Assembly (NCBI RefSeq): GCF_005402965.1
Contig: NZ_BJCF01000013.1
Span: 27,855 to 91,854, forward strand
DNA from: Dolichospermum planctonicum
Lineage (GTDB): Bacteria > Cyanobacteriota > Cyanobacteriia > Cyanobacteriales > Nostocaceae
DNA: 64,000 nt
Reading direction: 5' to 3'
Shown: piece by piece, positions 27,163 to 36,808 of the stretch
Numbering within the stretch: position 1 is the first letter of the stretch
Layout: each line of letters begins with the position of its first letter
Notes under the pieces: model-generated
Seen by the model: only the letters and a program-made list of their open reading frames with translations
The model's database searches: none
What the model was told of the DNA's origin: nothing
Position numbers and translations under genes: made by a program

Positions 27163-27524
27163 TACTCTTTTTTAGTAAGTAAACTCTATAGACTTGGCTA
27201 TTCTTAATAGTCCTAGTTTTCCAGCTTTTTAGAGTTGTAAGGTGAGGAGAAATTTTTACATAAATTATCAGCACAATCTTAGTCCCTGCATCTGTAAATC
27301 TTTACATCTATTGTTGACAAATAAAACAGAAAAATACTAGATTTGTGCCTAACTTTATCCTCTCTAATTTTTTAATATAAAAAATATTAAATAAATATAT
27401 AAGTCAAAAGATAGAAATTTTAATTATTAGTTTCTAACTATAGAATCATTAATTTGATCGAAAATACCTTTATAACCTAAGAATAGGTATATGATTCATA
27501 GCTTAATTGAGGTTAACAATTATC
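27163..27524. other. Intergenic region upstream of the His/Gly-rich precursor
   Basis: No gene. Contains tataacctaagaatag (27471-27486), matching 25149-25164, and aaataaatatataagtcaaaag (shorter relative at 25102-25124), indicating a duplicated promoter region. Confidence 0.45.
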
Positions 27525-27755
27525 ATGTCAAATCAAAATATCTCATCTGATTTAGTGGTAGATTTATCCGTAGAGGAACAGCAACTTCTATCTGGAGGAT
27601 ACTATAGAGGTGGACATCATGGTGGTGGACATCATAGACATGGACATCATAGACATGGACATCATAGACATGGACATCATAGATATGGACATCATGGTGG
27701 TGGATATGATGGGGATAGATACTATCGAGGTGGATATGATGGAGATGGATATTGA
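27525..27755 (+). CDS. Precursor peptide with His/Gly/Tyr-rich repeat core
   Basis: A 76-aa peptide: leader MSNQNISSDLVVDLSVEEQQ then LLSGG, followed by a core of YYRGGHHGGG, repeated HHRHG units and YDGDRYYRGGYDGDGY. About 18 histidines in 51 residues make it a likely metal-binding or pH-responsive peptide. The repeats are coded by tandem DNA units (27613-27705). ATG 27525 follows ttgaggttaacaattatc. Leader identity with the other precursors predicts C39 cleavage and export. Confidence 0.75.
   Translation: MSNQNISSDLVVDLSVEEQQLLSGGYYRGGHHGGGHHRHGHHRHGHHRHGHHRYGHHGGGYDGDRYYRGGYDGDGY
27613..27705 (+). repeat. Tandem 15-bp coding repeat (catagacatggacat)
   Basis: Several copies of catagacatggacat encode HRHGH units in the precursor peptide; the repeat number probably changes by slippage. 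Confidence 0.85.
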
Positions 27756-27828
27756 TAACAATCAAAGATGAAATTTACACCAAAAAAACTCTTTGATGAA
27801 GTTCATCTTTTCTTCTATTTATTACCTA

Positions 27829-28728
27829 CTACCTTTTGCTTAGTTCCTCACCAATCCAATGTTGTAGAATCGGATTTACTAACTCAGGAGATTCATCTTG
27901 AGGACAATGGCCTACACCTTCTAAAGGAATAAACTTTTGGACTTGGGGAAAATTGGCTAACTCTCTACCTAAATTAATAGGTTCCCAAGGGTCAGCCGTT
28001 CCCCATAAAATAATTACTGGACAAGATATTATAGCTAATAAATCCTCCGGTAAAGGACCACTGGAATAAGCAGTAAAAGCTAAAAATACAGCCGCAGCCC
28101 CAGGATCTTTTGCCGGTGTCATTAAAATATCTACTAACTCATCTGTTACTGTTTCCCTCTGAGCATAAGCTTGTAAAAGAATATTTTTAACTGTCCTTGG
28201 TTGAGCTAACTGACTAAAAAAGAAATTACCTACAGATTCAATCGCCAAAAAGTTTTGTAAAATTGGCGTACCAAAACGTTTTATCCAAGGTAAACTGAGA
28301 CGTTTACGATCATGCAATAACCGCAAAGAACAGTTAAGCAAAGCAGTTCCCAAAGCCATATCTGGGTCAATTACCGCAGCTTGCATAGCGACAATACAAC
28401 CGATAGAATTACCGATGAAAAAAGCTGGTTCACCAATGACCTCCCGGCAAAAATCAGCTACCTGTTGTCCCCAGGTTTCTAATGTGTAGGTAATTTTTTC
28501 CCCCGGTTTAGGTTTAGCTGAACCACCAAAGCCAATTAAATCAATGGCATAAACCCGACAAGTTACAGCTAAAGCGGGAATATTTTTGCGCCAATGTAAC
28601 CAGGATGCGCCAAAACCATGAATCAGGATAATAGCAGGTCCGGTAGTTCCTTGGGTTTGGTAACAAATGGGGAAACCTTGCCAAAGCCAGGTTTTTGGGG
28701 AAGTAAGTCCGTTTGTAGAAATTGTCAT
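27829..28728 (-). CDS. Alpha/beta hydrolase
   Basis: A 299-aa alpha/beta-fold hydrolase. Nucleophile motif GNSIGC, acid in WGTADPWEP and histidine in GVGHCPQDE make a full catalytic triad; the oxyanion region is HGFGASWLHW. Close to the plant/cyanobacterial group of chloroplast-type hydrolases often called haloperoxidase-like; the substrate is unknown. Divergent from pyrH. Confidence 0.85.
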   Translation of the reverse strand: MTISTNGLTSPKTWLWQGFPICYQTQGTTGPAIILIHGFGASWLHWRKNIPALAVTCRVYAIDLIGFGGSAKPKPGEKITYTLETWGQQVADFCREVIGEPAFFIGNSIGCIVAMQAAVIDPDMALGTALLNCSLRLLHDRKRLSLPWIKRFGTPILQNFLAIESVGNFFFSQLAQPRTVKNILLQAYAQRETVTDELVDILMTPAKDPGAAAVFLAFTAYSSGPLPEDLLAIISCPVIILWGTADPWEPINLGRELANFPQVQKFIPLEGVGHCPQDESPELVNPILQHWIGEELSKR

Positions 28729-28835
28729 AGAAAATGTAGATTTAAATAAGGGACAAGGTAACTAGACACAGATAGCCACTGTACTGCTATCTTAAATTGG
28801 AGGCAATTGCAACTTTTTTGATAAAGCGGAACTTC

Positions 28836-29564
28836 ATGGGAACGAATTACCGACGGGTTTTACTTAAACTGAGCGGTGAAGCCTTAATGGGCAACCTGGG
28901 CTATGGCATTGACCCGGAAGTGGTCGAGGAAATAGCCAAGGAAATAGGAGAGGTGATAGCCACCGGTGTTCAGATCGCCATCGTTGTTGGTGGTGGTAAT
29001 ATTTTTAGAGGTGTTAAAGCTGCCTCAGCTGGTATGGATCGGGCTACTGCTGATTATATCGGCATGATTGCCACGGTCATGAACGCCATGACCCTGCAAG
29101 ATTCCCTAGAACGAATGGGAATACAGACAAGGGTTCAAACCGCCATTGCTATGCAAGAACTAGCAGAACCATATATTCGACGACGTGCTATCCGTCATTT
29201 AGAAAAAGGTCGGGTGGTAATTTTTGGGGCTGGTTCAGGTAATCCCTTCTTTACTACAGATACCACTGCGGCCTTAAGAGCAGCAGAAATTGAAGCAGAA
29301 GTGATTTTCAAAGCCACCAAAGTGGACGGAATTTACGATGCTGACCCTAAATTGTATCCTGATGCCAAGCGTTTTACTACTCTTACCTACGCCCACGTTT
29401 TGGCTAAAGATTTGCGAGTCATGGATAGTACCGCAATTGCCCTATGTAAAGAAAATAATCTCCCCATTCTAGTATTTGACTTAACGGTGCGAGGTAATAT
29501 CCACCGGGCAGTTATGGGAGAGTCTATTGGCACCCTTGTGGGAGGTTCTTGTGAAATTAGCTGA
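28836..29564 (+). CDS. pyrH: UMP kinase
   Basis: A 242-aa amino-acid-kinase-fold enzyme phosphorylating UMP to [17 protein letters not shown] at the N-terminus, [22 protein letters not shown] and the [12 protein letters not shown] segment are standard. ATG 28836 is chosen over the upstream in-frame TTG at 28797 since conserved sequence begins at MGTNYRRV. It overlaps frr by 14 bases. Confidence 0.96.
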   Translation: MGTNYRRVLLKLSGEALMGNLGYGIDPEVVEEIAKEIGEVIATGVQIAIVVGGGNIFRGVKAASAGMDRATADYIGMIATVMNAMTLQDSLERMGIQTRVQTAIAMQELAEPYIRRRAIRHLEKGRVVIFGAGSGNPFFTTDTTAALRAAEIEAEVIFKATKVDGIYDADPKLYPDAKRFTTLTYAHVLAKDLRVMDSTAIALCKENNLPILVFDLTVRGNIHRAVMGESIGTLVGGSCEIS

Positions 29565-30099
29565 AGCTGAAAGTACAATGCAGAAAACCGTTGAATCTAC
29601 TCAACGGGCTTTTAATACAATTCGCACTGGTCGCGCCAATGCGAGTTTGTTAGATAAAGTACAAGTCGAGTATTACGGTACACCAACATCCTTAAAATCA
29701 CTGGCAAACATTAGCACACCAGATGCTTCAACTATCCTGATTCAGCCCTACGATAAGAGCAGCTTGAATATTGTTGAAAAAGCCATTTCTCTGTCAGATG
29801 TGGGCTTGACTCCCAGTAATGACGGTATTGTGATCCGCTTGAATATTCCCCCGTTAACAACTGACCGCCGTAAAGAATTTGTCAAACTTGCGGCTAAATA
29901 CGCGGAAGAAGGTCGTGTAGCAATTCGTAATATCCGCCGGGATGCTATTGAGTCCATTCGCAAACAGGAAAAAAACGCTGAAATCCCTGAAGATGAAGCA
30001 CGGGATCAACAGGACAAACTCCAAAAACTAACAAATAAGTATACCGCCAAAATAGACGAACTGCTGGCAGAAAAGGAAAAGGACATCTCAACCGTCTAA
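29551..30099 (+). CDS. frr: Ribosome recycling factor
   Basis: A 182-aa protein with [20 protein letters not shown] and [24 protein letters not shown] (here DRRKEF) segments of RRF, which with EF-G splits post-termination ribosomes. GTG 29551 follows ggagg with five-base spacing inside the end of pyrH, so translation is coupled. A terminator follows at 30191. Confidence 0.96.
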   Translation: MKLAEAESTMQKTVESTQRAFNTIRTGRANASLLDKVQVEYYGTPTSLKSLANISTPDASTILIQPYDKSSLNIVEKAISLSDVGLTPSNDGIVIRLNIPPLTTDRRKEFVKLAAKYAEEGRVAIRNIRRDAIESIRKQEKNAEIPEDEARDQQDKLQKLTNKYTAKIDELLAEKEKDISTV

Positions 30100-30190
30100 G
30101 AGGATATTTTAAAAGTTAATAGTGAATATAATTCGCTACTACATAACTAAAGTCCTACTTGAGTGTAACTAACGAAAAATAAAGGTTCGT

Positions 30191-30213
30191 AAACCCACCC
30201 TATGTGGGTTTTT
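30191..30213 (+). terminator. Terminator of pyrH-frr
   Basis: aaacccac-cctat-gtgggttt followed by tttcc: 8-bp stem and T-run 90 bases after the frr stop. Confidence 0.85.
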
Positions 30214-30334
30214 CCGTATAAGAGCGGTTTATAACCCAATTGCTCAGTCTTAATTTAAGACTTTTATTTTCATCCCCTCAGCTGGTAAGAGGTGAGAAGT
30301 TAAAAGCTGTTACCCATTTAAAATTTATCTAAAG

Positions 30335-30392
30335 TTGTGGTGTGGGCATCTTGCCCGCTAGAATCATACAAATTAAATACAGTGCAGCTTAT
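30335..30392. repeat. Dispersed hairpin repeat, copy B (intact)
   Basis: ttgtggtgtgggcatcttgc then ccgctagaatcatacaaatt and aaatacagtgcagctta. The long 3' flank (tagaatcatacaaattaaa) is shared with the copy at 60979 but not with that at 18725. Confidence 0.8.
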
Positions 30393-30478
30393 ATTCACTA
30401 AAAATTTATAAAAAATCATAATCCCTTAGATATACTGGAAAATAAACTAATTAAAATCAGATTAAAAAATTAGCCATC

Positions 30479-31597
30479 ATGTACGACTGCATAATTGTCG
30501 GGGCTGGACCTGCCGGTGGCACAGCCGCTTACCATCTAGCCAAAAAAGGTCGCTCAGTCTTAGTCTTAGAAAAGGAATCCTTACCTAGATATAAGCCTTG
30601 TGGTGGTGGTGTATCACCAGTAATTGCTCAATGGTTCGACTTTGACTTTAACCCCGCAATTTCCGCCAAAGTAGACTCTTTGCGCTTTACCTGGAAATTA
30701 GGTGATCCCGTGGAAGCAAAAATAGATATTAAAGAACCCGTATGGATGGTACGCAGGGAAATTTTTGACCACTTCTTAATCCAACAAGCTCAAAAGCAAG
30801 GTGCTGAACTACAGGATAATACGGAAGTAAAAGGTATTGAATTTAAAAATGATTCTTGGCAAGTCACCACAGCTACAGGAATAGTCACCGGTCGTTATCT
30901 GATCGCCGCCGACGGTGCAAAGGGTCCAATGGCTAAATGGTTAGGTTTTAAAGACCGTAAACGCCGTCTAGCTGGCGCATTAGAGGCCGAAGTCATGGCT
31001 AATGTCCCCAATAAAAACATGGCTCACTTTGAGTTTGGTTTGATCAAAAATGGTTACATCTGGAATTTCCCCAAAGATGACGGTTATTCCATTGGTGTTG
31101 GTACATTTATCGGTAGCGAACCCCAAGACTTTAAGAAAATTTTGGATGAATACGCTCAATCTTTTGATATAGATGTCAAAAATAGTAAACAATACGGTCA
31201 TGCCATCTGTCTTTGGGATGGTGATCAAAAGCTACATACCCAAAATGCAGTTTTAGCAGGAGAAGCAGCTTGTGTAGTTGACCCTTTTACCGCCGAAGGT
31301 ATTCGTCCCTCTATTTTTAGCGGTGTCCTAGCAGCAGGATTTATTCACGATGCTTTAAGTGGTGATGCCAACGCTTTAGCAAATTATACCGATGCCATTA
31401 ACGAACAATGGGGAACTGATATGGCTTGGGCGCAAAAATTAGCAGGAGCATTTTATCGCTTCCCCGGTATTGGTTATAAAGTCGGTGTCAAACGCCCCTC
31501 CGGCGCTCAGATTATGGGTAAAATCCTCTGTGGTGAATTGCGCTATGGTGATGTCGCTGGTCGTGCCTTGAAGCGATTAATTCCTGGCTTCGGTTGA
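30479..31597 (+). CDS. Geranylgeranyl-reductase family FAD protein
   Basis: A 372-aa flavoprotein. VGAGPAGGTAAYHLAKKGR at the N-terminus binds FAD, RYKPCGGGVSP is the family's signature, and AGEAACVVDPFTAEGIRPS is the second FAD motif. The family saturates geranylgeranyl groups. It is shorter and differs from the chlorophyll enzyme ChlP (about 406 aa with an AKPCGGAIP motif), so it is a paralogue acting on another isoprenoid, which is inference. Confidence 0.85.
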   Translation: MYDCIIVGAGPAGGTAAYHLAKKGRSVLVLEKESLPRYKPCGGGVSPVIAQWFDFDFNPAISAKVDSLRFTWKLGDPVEAKIDIKEPVWMVRREIFDHFLIQQAQKQGAELQDNTEVKGIEFKNDSWQVTTATGIVTGRYLIAADGAKGPMAKWLGFKDRKRRLAGALEAEVMANVPNKNMAHFEFGLIKNGYIWNFPKDDGYSIGVGTFIGSEPQDFKKILDEYAQSFDIDVKNSKQYGHAICLWDGDQKLHTQNAVLAGEAACVVDPFTAEGIRPSIFSGVLAAGFIHDALSGDANALANYTDAINEQWGTDMAWAQKLAGAFYRFPGIGYKVGVKRPSGAQIMGKILCGELRYGDVAGRALKRLIPGFG

Positions 31598-31847
31598 TGT
31601 AGTAGGGGCAGGGGAGCAGGGGTTTGAAACGGAAACTATATAATTCTTCCCCTGCTGTTTCTGAAGTTTCTTTATCTATGATTAAATAAACTTGATCTGG
31701 ATAACTCTGTAATAATCTTACCTGTAAACATCCTTTTAAATCTCTTGCACTTTGGGATAAAGGACTATCATCTCCAAATAATTCTACAGCCGCTTTCCAA
31801 CTATGATTTAAAGCAACAATTTCATTATATTGTAGGTTAAATTTCAT
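31512..31847 (-). pseudogene. Truncated hypothetical protein gene
   Basis: From ATG 31847 the protein starts MKFNLQYNEIVALNHSWKAA and runs with good codon character to about GEELYSFRFK, then passes into sequence antisense to the reductase gene (CPYYINRSQELIASRHDQRH), which is not plausible protein. The N-terminal 75 residues look like a real conserved small protein whose 3' end was lost, perhaps by a deletion joining it to the reductase gene. Function unknown. Confidence 0.4.
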
Positions 31848-32024
31848 TAAACAAATCAACTTGTAAAATGTCAAATTACCCAAATATTGATAAATATATC
31901 ACGTATTGAAATCCAAGAAAACAGAAGTGTTAAATCCTGCAATAAAACTTTACAGTGTTTGGTTTTTACCCAAGTAAAATCCCTTGCCAACAGTAATTAT
32001 GCTAGTATTTTTTACAGTCAACCG

Positions 32025-33113
32025 TCAACCGTCATCATCATTTCCATCAGCAGATTCATCAATTACTGATAATTCTTGATGATGTTTCTGATCATGACCC
32101 CATTTATCTAAGACATCTTTAATTAAAACTTCTTGAACCCAAATTTTTGCCACAACGGTAAGAGGAAGTGCCAAAAATAATCCTAGAAATCCCAAAAATG
32201 TCACAAAGAATAATTGAGAAATTAGGGTGACAGCAGGGAGTAAAGATACTTGATGTGCCATGACCACAGGTGTGATAAAATTGCTCTCAACTTGTTGAAT
32301 CACAAAGTAGAGAATCAAGACAGCCAGGGCTTTCCAGGGATTATCTAATAGAGCGATCGCCATAGCTGGTAATACACTCATAGTTGGACCAAGATTAGGA
32401 ATTAAATTCATAAATCCGGCTAATACTGCCAATGCCAATGCTGCTTTTACACCTAAAATTGATAATCCTAATAGACTCATTAATCCCACAACTGCGACAG
32501 CAATAATAGCCCCTGTGATCCATCCCTCTAACGATATTTCACACTGATTTAAAATCCCATTTACCCGGGGGCGATAAAATGAGGGAAATAGGCGGACAAA
32601 TACTTTTCGGTAATCGTGAGGATTAGCTAAAAACATTCCCGTTAAAACTAATACTAATAAAATTTTCAGAACAACTTCTAAAGATCCAGAGACAAAAGCA
32701 AAAGAGTTACCTAATAAGCGATTAAATAGCGGTTGTGCTTGTTCAATTAAACTATTCAAATCGGGTATGTAAGGTAATAATTGTGGAGGGATATAAGTTC
32801 TGCGTTCATCAACCCAAGCATTAAAACGTTCAAAACCTTGAGGAACTCTATAGGTGAGTTCATGAAATTGCTGGACAAACGGTGGTACAATCAACCAGAA
32901 AAAACAAACCACACCAACCCAAAAAATCACCACAGCCAATAAAACAGCTAATCCTCGTTTGATTCCCAAGGCTTGGAAACGTCGAGCTAGACGATTTAAA
33001 GTCGTTGCTAACACCACAGCGGCAAATATTAGTAGCAAAACCTCACGAAGTTGCCACAATATATATAAGGATATAACTAAGGCAATTATACCTATCCATT
33101 GACCAATGTTCAC
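32025..33113 (-). CDS. AI-2E family transporter (PerM-type membrane protein)
   Basis: A 362-aa protein with about seven or eight membrane helices. The N-terminal pair (IIALVISLYILWQLREVLLL), the extracellular amphipathic stretch and the C-terminal GFMNLIPNLGPTMSVLPAMA, QVESNFITPVVM segments identify the AI-2E/PerM permease family. Substrates differ among members, so quorum-signal transport should not be assumed. Confidence 0.9.
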   Translation of the reverse strand: MNIGQWIGIIALVISLYILWQLREVLLLIFAAVVLATTLNRLARRFQALGIKRGLAVLLAVVIFWVGVVCFFWLIVPPFVQQFHELTYRVPQGFERFNAWVDERRTYIPPQLLPYIPDLNSLIEQAQPLFNRLLGNSFAFVSGSLEVVLKILLVLVLTGMFLANPHDYRKVFVRLFPSFYRPRVNGILNQCEISLEGWITGAIIAVAVVGLMSLLGLSILGVKAALALAVLAGFMNLIPNLGPTMSVLPAMAIALLDNPWKALAVLILYFVIQQVESNFITPVVMAHQVSLLPAVTLISQLFFVTFLGFLGLFLALPLTVVAKIWVQEVLIKDVLDKWGHDQKHHQELSVIDESADGNDDDG

Positions 33114-33207
33114 AAACGAGACTCCCAGCTTAGTAAAATGCTTTTTTGTGTCAATGCCGTTAGGTTAGCTGATTTTAACAACACCACCTATATTTTTTTT
33201 GTTAATT

Positions 33208-33414
33208 TTACTTTTGTCTTGGTACTCGCCACAATAGAACAGTTGCCATAACCATAGTTGGTGATAAAACCATAATTAGCACACTTGTCGCCGTTGCTGG
33301 AATCCATAGAAACGGAGCAGCATATTTAATTAATACCGAGAGCAAAGCCGAAAATAATAGCAGTTTCAACAAAAATCCGATCGCTTGCGGGGCGTAGCCG
33401 TGTTGATTTTCCAT
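33208..33414 (-). CDS. Small two-helix membrane protein, N-terminus partly repeat-coded
   Basis: A 68-aa hypothetical protein with two membrane segments (AIGFLLKLLLFSALLSVLIK and IPATATSVLIMVLSPTMVMA). Residues 5-13 (HGYAPQAIG) are encoded by a dispersed HIP1-type repeat. I do not recognise a family. Its start faces the DUF1614 gene. Confidence 0.6.
   Translation of the reverse strand: MENQHGYAPQAIGFLLKLLLFSALLSVLIKYAAPFLWIPATATSVLIMVLSPTMVMATVLLWRVPRQK
33378..33400. repeat. HIP1-related dispersed repeat inside a coding start
   Basis: cgatcgcttgcggggcgtag then ccg is a form of the repeat seen widely in Nostocales (gcgatcgc-ttgcgg-gcgtagcc). It lies in frame within the first 13 codons of the 33414 gene. 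Confidence 0.6.
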
Positions 33415-33568
33415 AACAGTGCGGCAAAATACATGATTTTATAGGGTATATACTAATTTAAACCTTACCCTCCAGTTTCTACAATAGTTATTAAATATAA
33501 AAATTTATAAAAGGTAAACAGTTGAGTAATTGTTAGCATTTTTGTATCGGCTGGATTTGAGGCTTTGA

Positions 33569-34267
33569 TTGCCAAATTCATTCTATTTTCCCATTTCCAT
33601 GATATATTTACCGGTTTCACTACTATTATTTATTGGTTTATTGCTATTGCTACCATTTATCTGGTTTGCGGTGGCAATAGACGTAGTGGAAATTGCAGTA
33701 GCTAAGTTGGGTTTTTCTCCTAACACTGCTTTTTTATTATTAGTGCTAGTTATTGTTACCAGCACAATCAATATTCCCATTTACCGCTTAGAAGCTCCAG
33801 TCCAATTAGCAGATGAATTTGCAGCACTGTGGTTAAAAGAATTTTGGGGGATTCCGTTAAGACAAGTGCAACGTTCTACCGTGGTAGCTCTAAATGTGGG
33901 CGGTGGGTTAATACCTGTGGTGTTAGCATTATACCAATTTTCCCAGGGAAACGCCCTGGCAATTCTGCTAGTTACAGCAATTGTGACCGTTGTTAGCTAC
34001 TTGGCAGCCCAAGTAGTACCAGGAATTGGTATTCAAATCAATCCCTTACTTGCCCCTTTGAGTGCGGCCGTCTCGGCAATGCTAATAGCTTCACCCCATG
34101 CTGCACCTGTAGCCTTTGCTGGTGGTGTTTTGGGGACTCTGATTGGTGCTGATTTGCTACATCTCAAAGACATTCAAGCGATGAGTTCGGGTGTGTTGAG
34201 TCTTGGGGGCGCTGGTGTGTTTGATGGGATTGCTTTATGTGGACTATTTGCCTTGTTATTAAGTTGA
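33569..34267 (+). CDS. DUF1614 family membrane protein
   Basis: A 232-aa protein with about seven membrane segments. The segments TSTINIPIYRLEAP, LNVGGGLIPVVLALYQF and GGVLGTLIGADLLHLKDI match DUF1614; function is unknown. TTG 33569 is preferred to ATG 33599 because gagg lies seven bases before the TTG and nothing resembling a ribosome site precedes the ATG. Confidence 0.8.
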   Translation: MPNSFYFPISMIYLPVSLLLFIGLLLLLPFIWFAVAIDVVEIAVAKLGFSPNTAFLLLVLVIVTSTINIPIYRLEAPVQLADEFAALWLKEFWGIPLRQVQRSTVVALNVGGGLIPVVLALYQFSQGNALAILLVTAIVTVVSYLAAQVVPGIGIQINPLLAPLSAAVSAMLIASPHAAPVAFAGGVLGTLIGADLLHLKDIQAMSSGVLSLGGAGVFDGIALCGLFALLLS

Positions 34268-34313
34268 TATGCGTTATTTGTCCTTTGCCAGTTGTCAGTT
34301 GTTAAAAATCAAG

Positions 34314-34362
34314 TGACTACTGACTATTGACTATTGACTATTGACTATTGACTATTGACTAC
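34314..34362 (+). repeat. Heptamer tandem repeat (tgactat x7) against ftsH ribosome site
   Basis: tgactac, five tgactat, then tgactac run from 34314 to 34362, ending two bases before the gagg ribosome site of ftsH (ATG 34375). Confidence 0.9.
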
Positions 34363-34374
34363 TGAGGTGACATT

Positions 34375-36312
34375 ATGCCCGTAGAAACTGACAATAATAA
34401 TCAGACAAAACAACCAAAAATAAGACAACTCGGTGGTAGTCTTCTGATTTTATTGACTTTTTTGTTATTGCTAAACTTGATAGTTCCTAGTTTATTAGGA
34501 CAACGTTTACAGCAAGTTCCCTATAGTGACTTTATTGCTCAGGTACAAGCAGGTAAAGTAGATAAAGCCATTGTGGGAAGCGATCGCATTGAATATACCA
34601 TCAAAACCCAAACCAACGCAGGTAAAATCGTCGAACAGGTATTTCAGACAACACCAGTTGCTATTGACTTAGATTTACCCAAAATCCTCCGCGAGAACAA
34701 CGTCGAATTTACCGCCCCACCACCAAACGAAACCGCTTGGATTGGCACTTTATTAAGTTGGGTTGCTCCCCCCTTAATTTTCTTCAGCATTTGGGCATTT
34801 TTAATGAATCGTCAGGGTGGAGGACCTGCGGCACTCACAGTTGGCAAAAGCAAAGCCCGCATTTATTCTGAAGGCGGCACAGGTGTAAAATTCTTGGATG
34901 TAGCCGGTGTAGATGAAGCCAAAGCTGAACTTGAAGAAATCGTTGATTTTCTGAAAAATGCCACCAAATACACCACTTTAGGGGCAAAAATTCCCAAAGG
35001 TGTCTTATTGGTTGGACCTCCAGGTACAGGTAAAACATTACTAGCAAAAGCGATCGCTGGTGAAGCCAGTGTTCCCTTCTTCAGCATCTCCGGTTCAGAA
35101 TTTATCGAATTATTCGTTGGTGTTGGTGCTGCAAGAGTTCGGGATTTATTTGAACAAGCCAAACAACAAGCACCCTGTATCGTCTTTATTGACGAACTAG
35201 ACGCACTGGGTAAATCTCGCAGTAGTCCTGGTGGTTTTGTTGGTGGTAACGATGAACGGGAACAAACCCTCAACCAACTACTTAGCGAAATGGATGGTTT
35301 TGACGCTAATACTGGTGTCATTATCATCGCCGCCACCAACCGTCCTGAAATCCTTGATCCGGCCTTACGTCGTCCCGGTCGTTTTGACCGTCAAGTTGTC
35401 GTCGATAGACCTGATAAAATCGGTCGGGAAGCCATTCTCAACGTCCACGCCAGAAACGTCAAATTAGCAGCAGATGTTGATTTAGGAATTATAGCCACCC
35501 GCACTCCAGGCTTTGCCGGTGCAGATTTAGCCAACCTAGTTAATGAAGCCGCATTATTAGCAGCGAGAAACAATCGTCCAGCCGTAATCATGGCAGATTT
35601 CAACGAGGCCATTGAACGTTTAGTAGCAGGTTTAGAAAAACGTTCTCGCGTCCTCAATGAAATTGAGAAAAAAACCGTTGCTTATCACGAAGTTGGACAC
35701 GCTATCATTGGCGCATTAATGCCTGGTGCTGGTAAAGTTGAAAAAATTTCCGTTGTCCCCCGTGGTGTCGGCGCATTAGGTTATACAATTCAAATGCCAG
35801 AAGAAGACCGCTTCTTAATGATAGAAGATGAAATCCGGGGACGGATTGCCATTTTACTGGGGGGACGTTCTGCTGAAGAAATCGTCTTTGGTAAAGTATC
35901 TACCGGTGCTACTGATGATATTCAAAAAGCCACGGATTTAGCAGAACGCGCTGTGACAATATATGGCATGAGTCATAAACTAGGCCCTGTGGCTTTCGAG
36001 AAAATTCAACAGCAGTTTATGGAAGGTTATGGAAATCCTCGCCGGGCTATCAGTCCCCAAGTAGCAGAAGAAATTGATCACGAAGTTAAGCGGATAGTGG
36101 ATCATGCTCACCACATCGCCTTAACTATTCTCCAATTTAATCGCAACTTACTAGAAGAAATTGCCCAGGAATTGTTGCAAAAGGAAATTCTCGAAGGTGG
36201 GTATCTCCGAGAACGCATTACCCAAGCCCAAGCCCCAGAGGAACTGACAGAATGGCTACGCAGTGGTAAGTTAGAAAATGGTAAACCATTGATGCAAACT
36301 CTGTTAGTTTAA
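34375..36312 (+). CDS. ftsH: ATP-dependent zinc metalloprotease FtsH
   Basis: A 645-aa membrane AAA protease. One N-terminal helix ([20 protein letters not shown]) and a second ([18 protein letters not shown] region) bound a periplasmic or lumenal domain; the AAA module has GPPGTGKT (about 213-220) and [11 protein letters not shown]; the zinc site is HEVGH at 438-442 with a downstream acidic ligand ([12 protein letters not shown]). In cyanobacteria such enzymes degrade damaged PSII and other membrane proteins. Several paralogues exist; which one this is cannot be told. Start has gaggtgacatt upstream. Confidence 0.96.
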   Translation: MPVETDNNNQTKQPKIRQLGGSLLILLTFLLLLNLIVPSLLGQRLQQVPYSDFIAQVQAGKVDKAIVGSDRIEYTIKTQTNAGKIVEQVFQTTPVAIDLDLPKILRENNVEFTAPPPNETAWIGTLLSWVAPPLIFFSIWAFLMNRQGGGPAALTVGKSKARIYSEGGTGVKFLDVAGVDEAKAELEEIVDFLKNATKYTTLGAKIPKGVLLVGPPGTGKTLLAKAIAGEASVPFFSISGSEFIELFVGVGAARVRDLFEQAKQQAPCIVFIDELDALGKSRSSPGGFVGGNDEREQTLNQLLSEMDGFDANTGVIIIAATNRPEILDPALRRPGRFDRQVVVDRPDKIGREAILNVHARNVKLAADVDLGIIATRTPGFAGADLANLVNEAALLAARNNRPAVIMADFNEAIERLVAGLEKRSRVLNEIEKKTVAYHEVGHAIIGALMPGAGKVEKISVVPRGVGALGYTIQMPEEDRFLMIEDEIRGRIAILLGGRSAEEIVFGKVSTGATDDIQKATDLAERAVTIYGMSHKLGPVAFEKIQQQFMEGYGNPRRAISPQVAEEIDHEVKRIVDHAHHIALTILQFNRNLLEEIAQELLQKEILEGGYLRERITQAQAPEELTEWLRSGKLENGKPLMQTLLV

Positions 36313-36808
36313 GGTGGCGTTGATTATCCGTAAAAAGAGCAATGGCCATCCTAAGTAGGTGGACGCGAGATCACCTACTTAGCATTTCACTGGTTATTTA
36401 CAGCACTTTGTGTAACGGTTTGGTAGCAAATAAAATCCTATAACCCTTGTCCCATAAACCTTTTAGATATTTAGGTCTGGTACTTGAAAAAGAAAAGTGC
36501 CGTATCGAGTAAATATCACAACCCGTAGATTTTGTCCTGATTGTATTAATTAAGAACAGAAAATTGTATTTAGTCCCATTAGCAATAAGTTACACTAATT
36601 CAAGCTTTTAAGTCTACTAGGTCTTTGATGTGCATTTAAAAATTATGTCGTAAATAACTGCTCTTACACCTTTGATTGATTTTCTAAGATAGTTTAGGAT
36701 ATGACAGAAATTACAGCAACATAGATTCAGTGACTTTAATTGCAAATTTACCAAATTCTTTGTAAGCGGACTTCGCAAAACTTATATTAACCATCATCTT
36801 TTTCCGTC
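36313..36808. other. Intergenic region between ftsH and ydcF-like gene
   Basis: Apart from the hairpin at 36351-36382 this 496-base stretch shows no gene or repeat. Rich in short AT segments. Confidence 0.5.
36351..36382 (+). terminator. Probable ftsH terminator hairpin
   Basis: ctaagtaggtg and cacctacttag form a perfect 11-bp stem with a 10-base loop, 38 bases after the ftsH stop. There is no T-run, so termination is likely but not proven. Confidence 0.6.

Larger units (their letters stand above)
30100..30478. other. Intergenic region after frr
   Basis: Holds the terminator at 30191-30213 and the dispersed hairpin repeat at 30335-30392; otherwise AT-rich with no gene. The promoter of the 30479 gene should lie in its last 80 bases. 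Confidence 0.5.

Noticed and set aside
27523..27765. Minus-strand frame rich in His, Asp and Tyr
   Set aside because: Shadow of the HHRHG repeat gene, which has the conserved leader and ribosome site on the plus strand.
34314..34362. CRISPR-like array
   Set aside because: The units are seven bases with no spacers; there are no cas genes in the window.
34863..35339. 158-codon minus-strand frame in ftsH
   Set aside because: Antisense to the conserved AAA domain; Ser/Pro-rich composition typical of a shadow frame.
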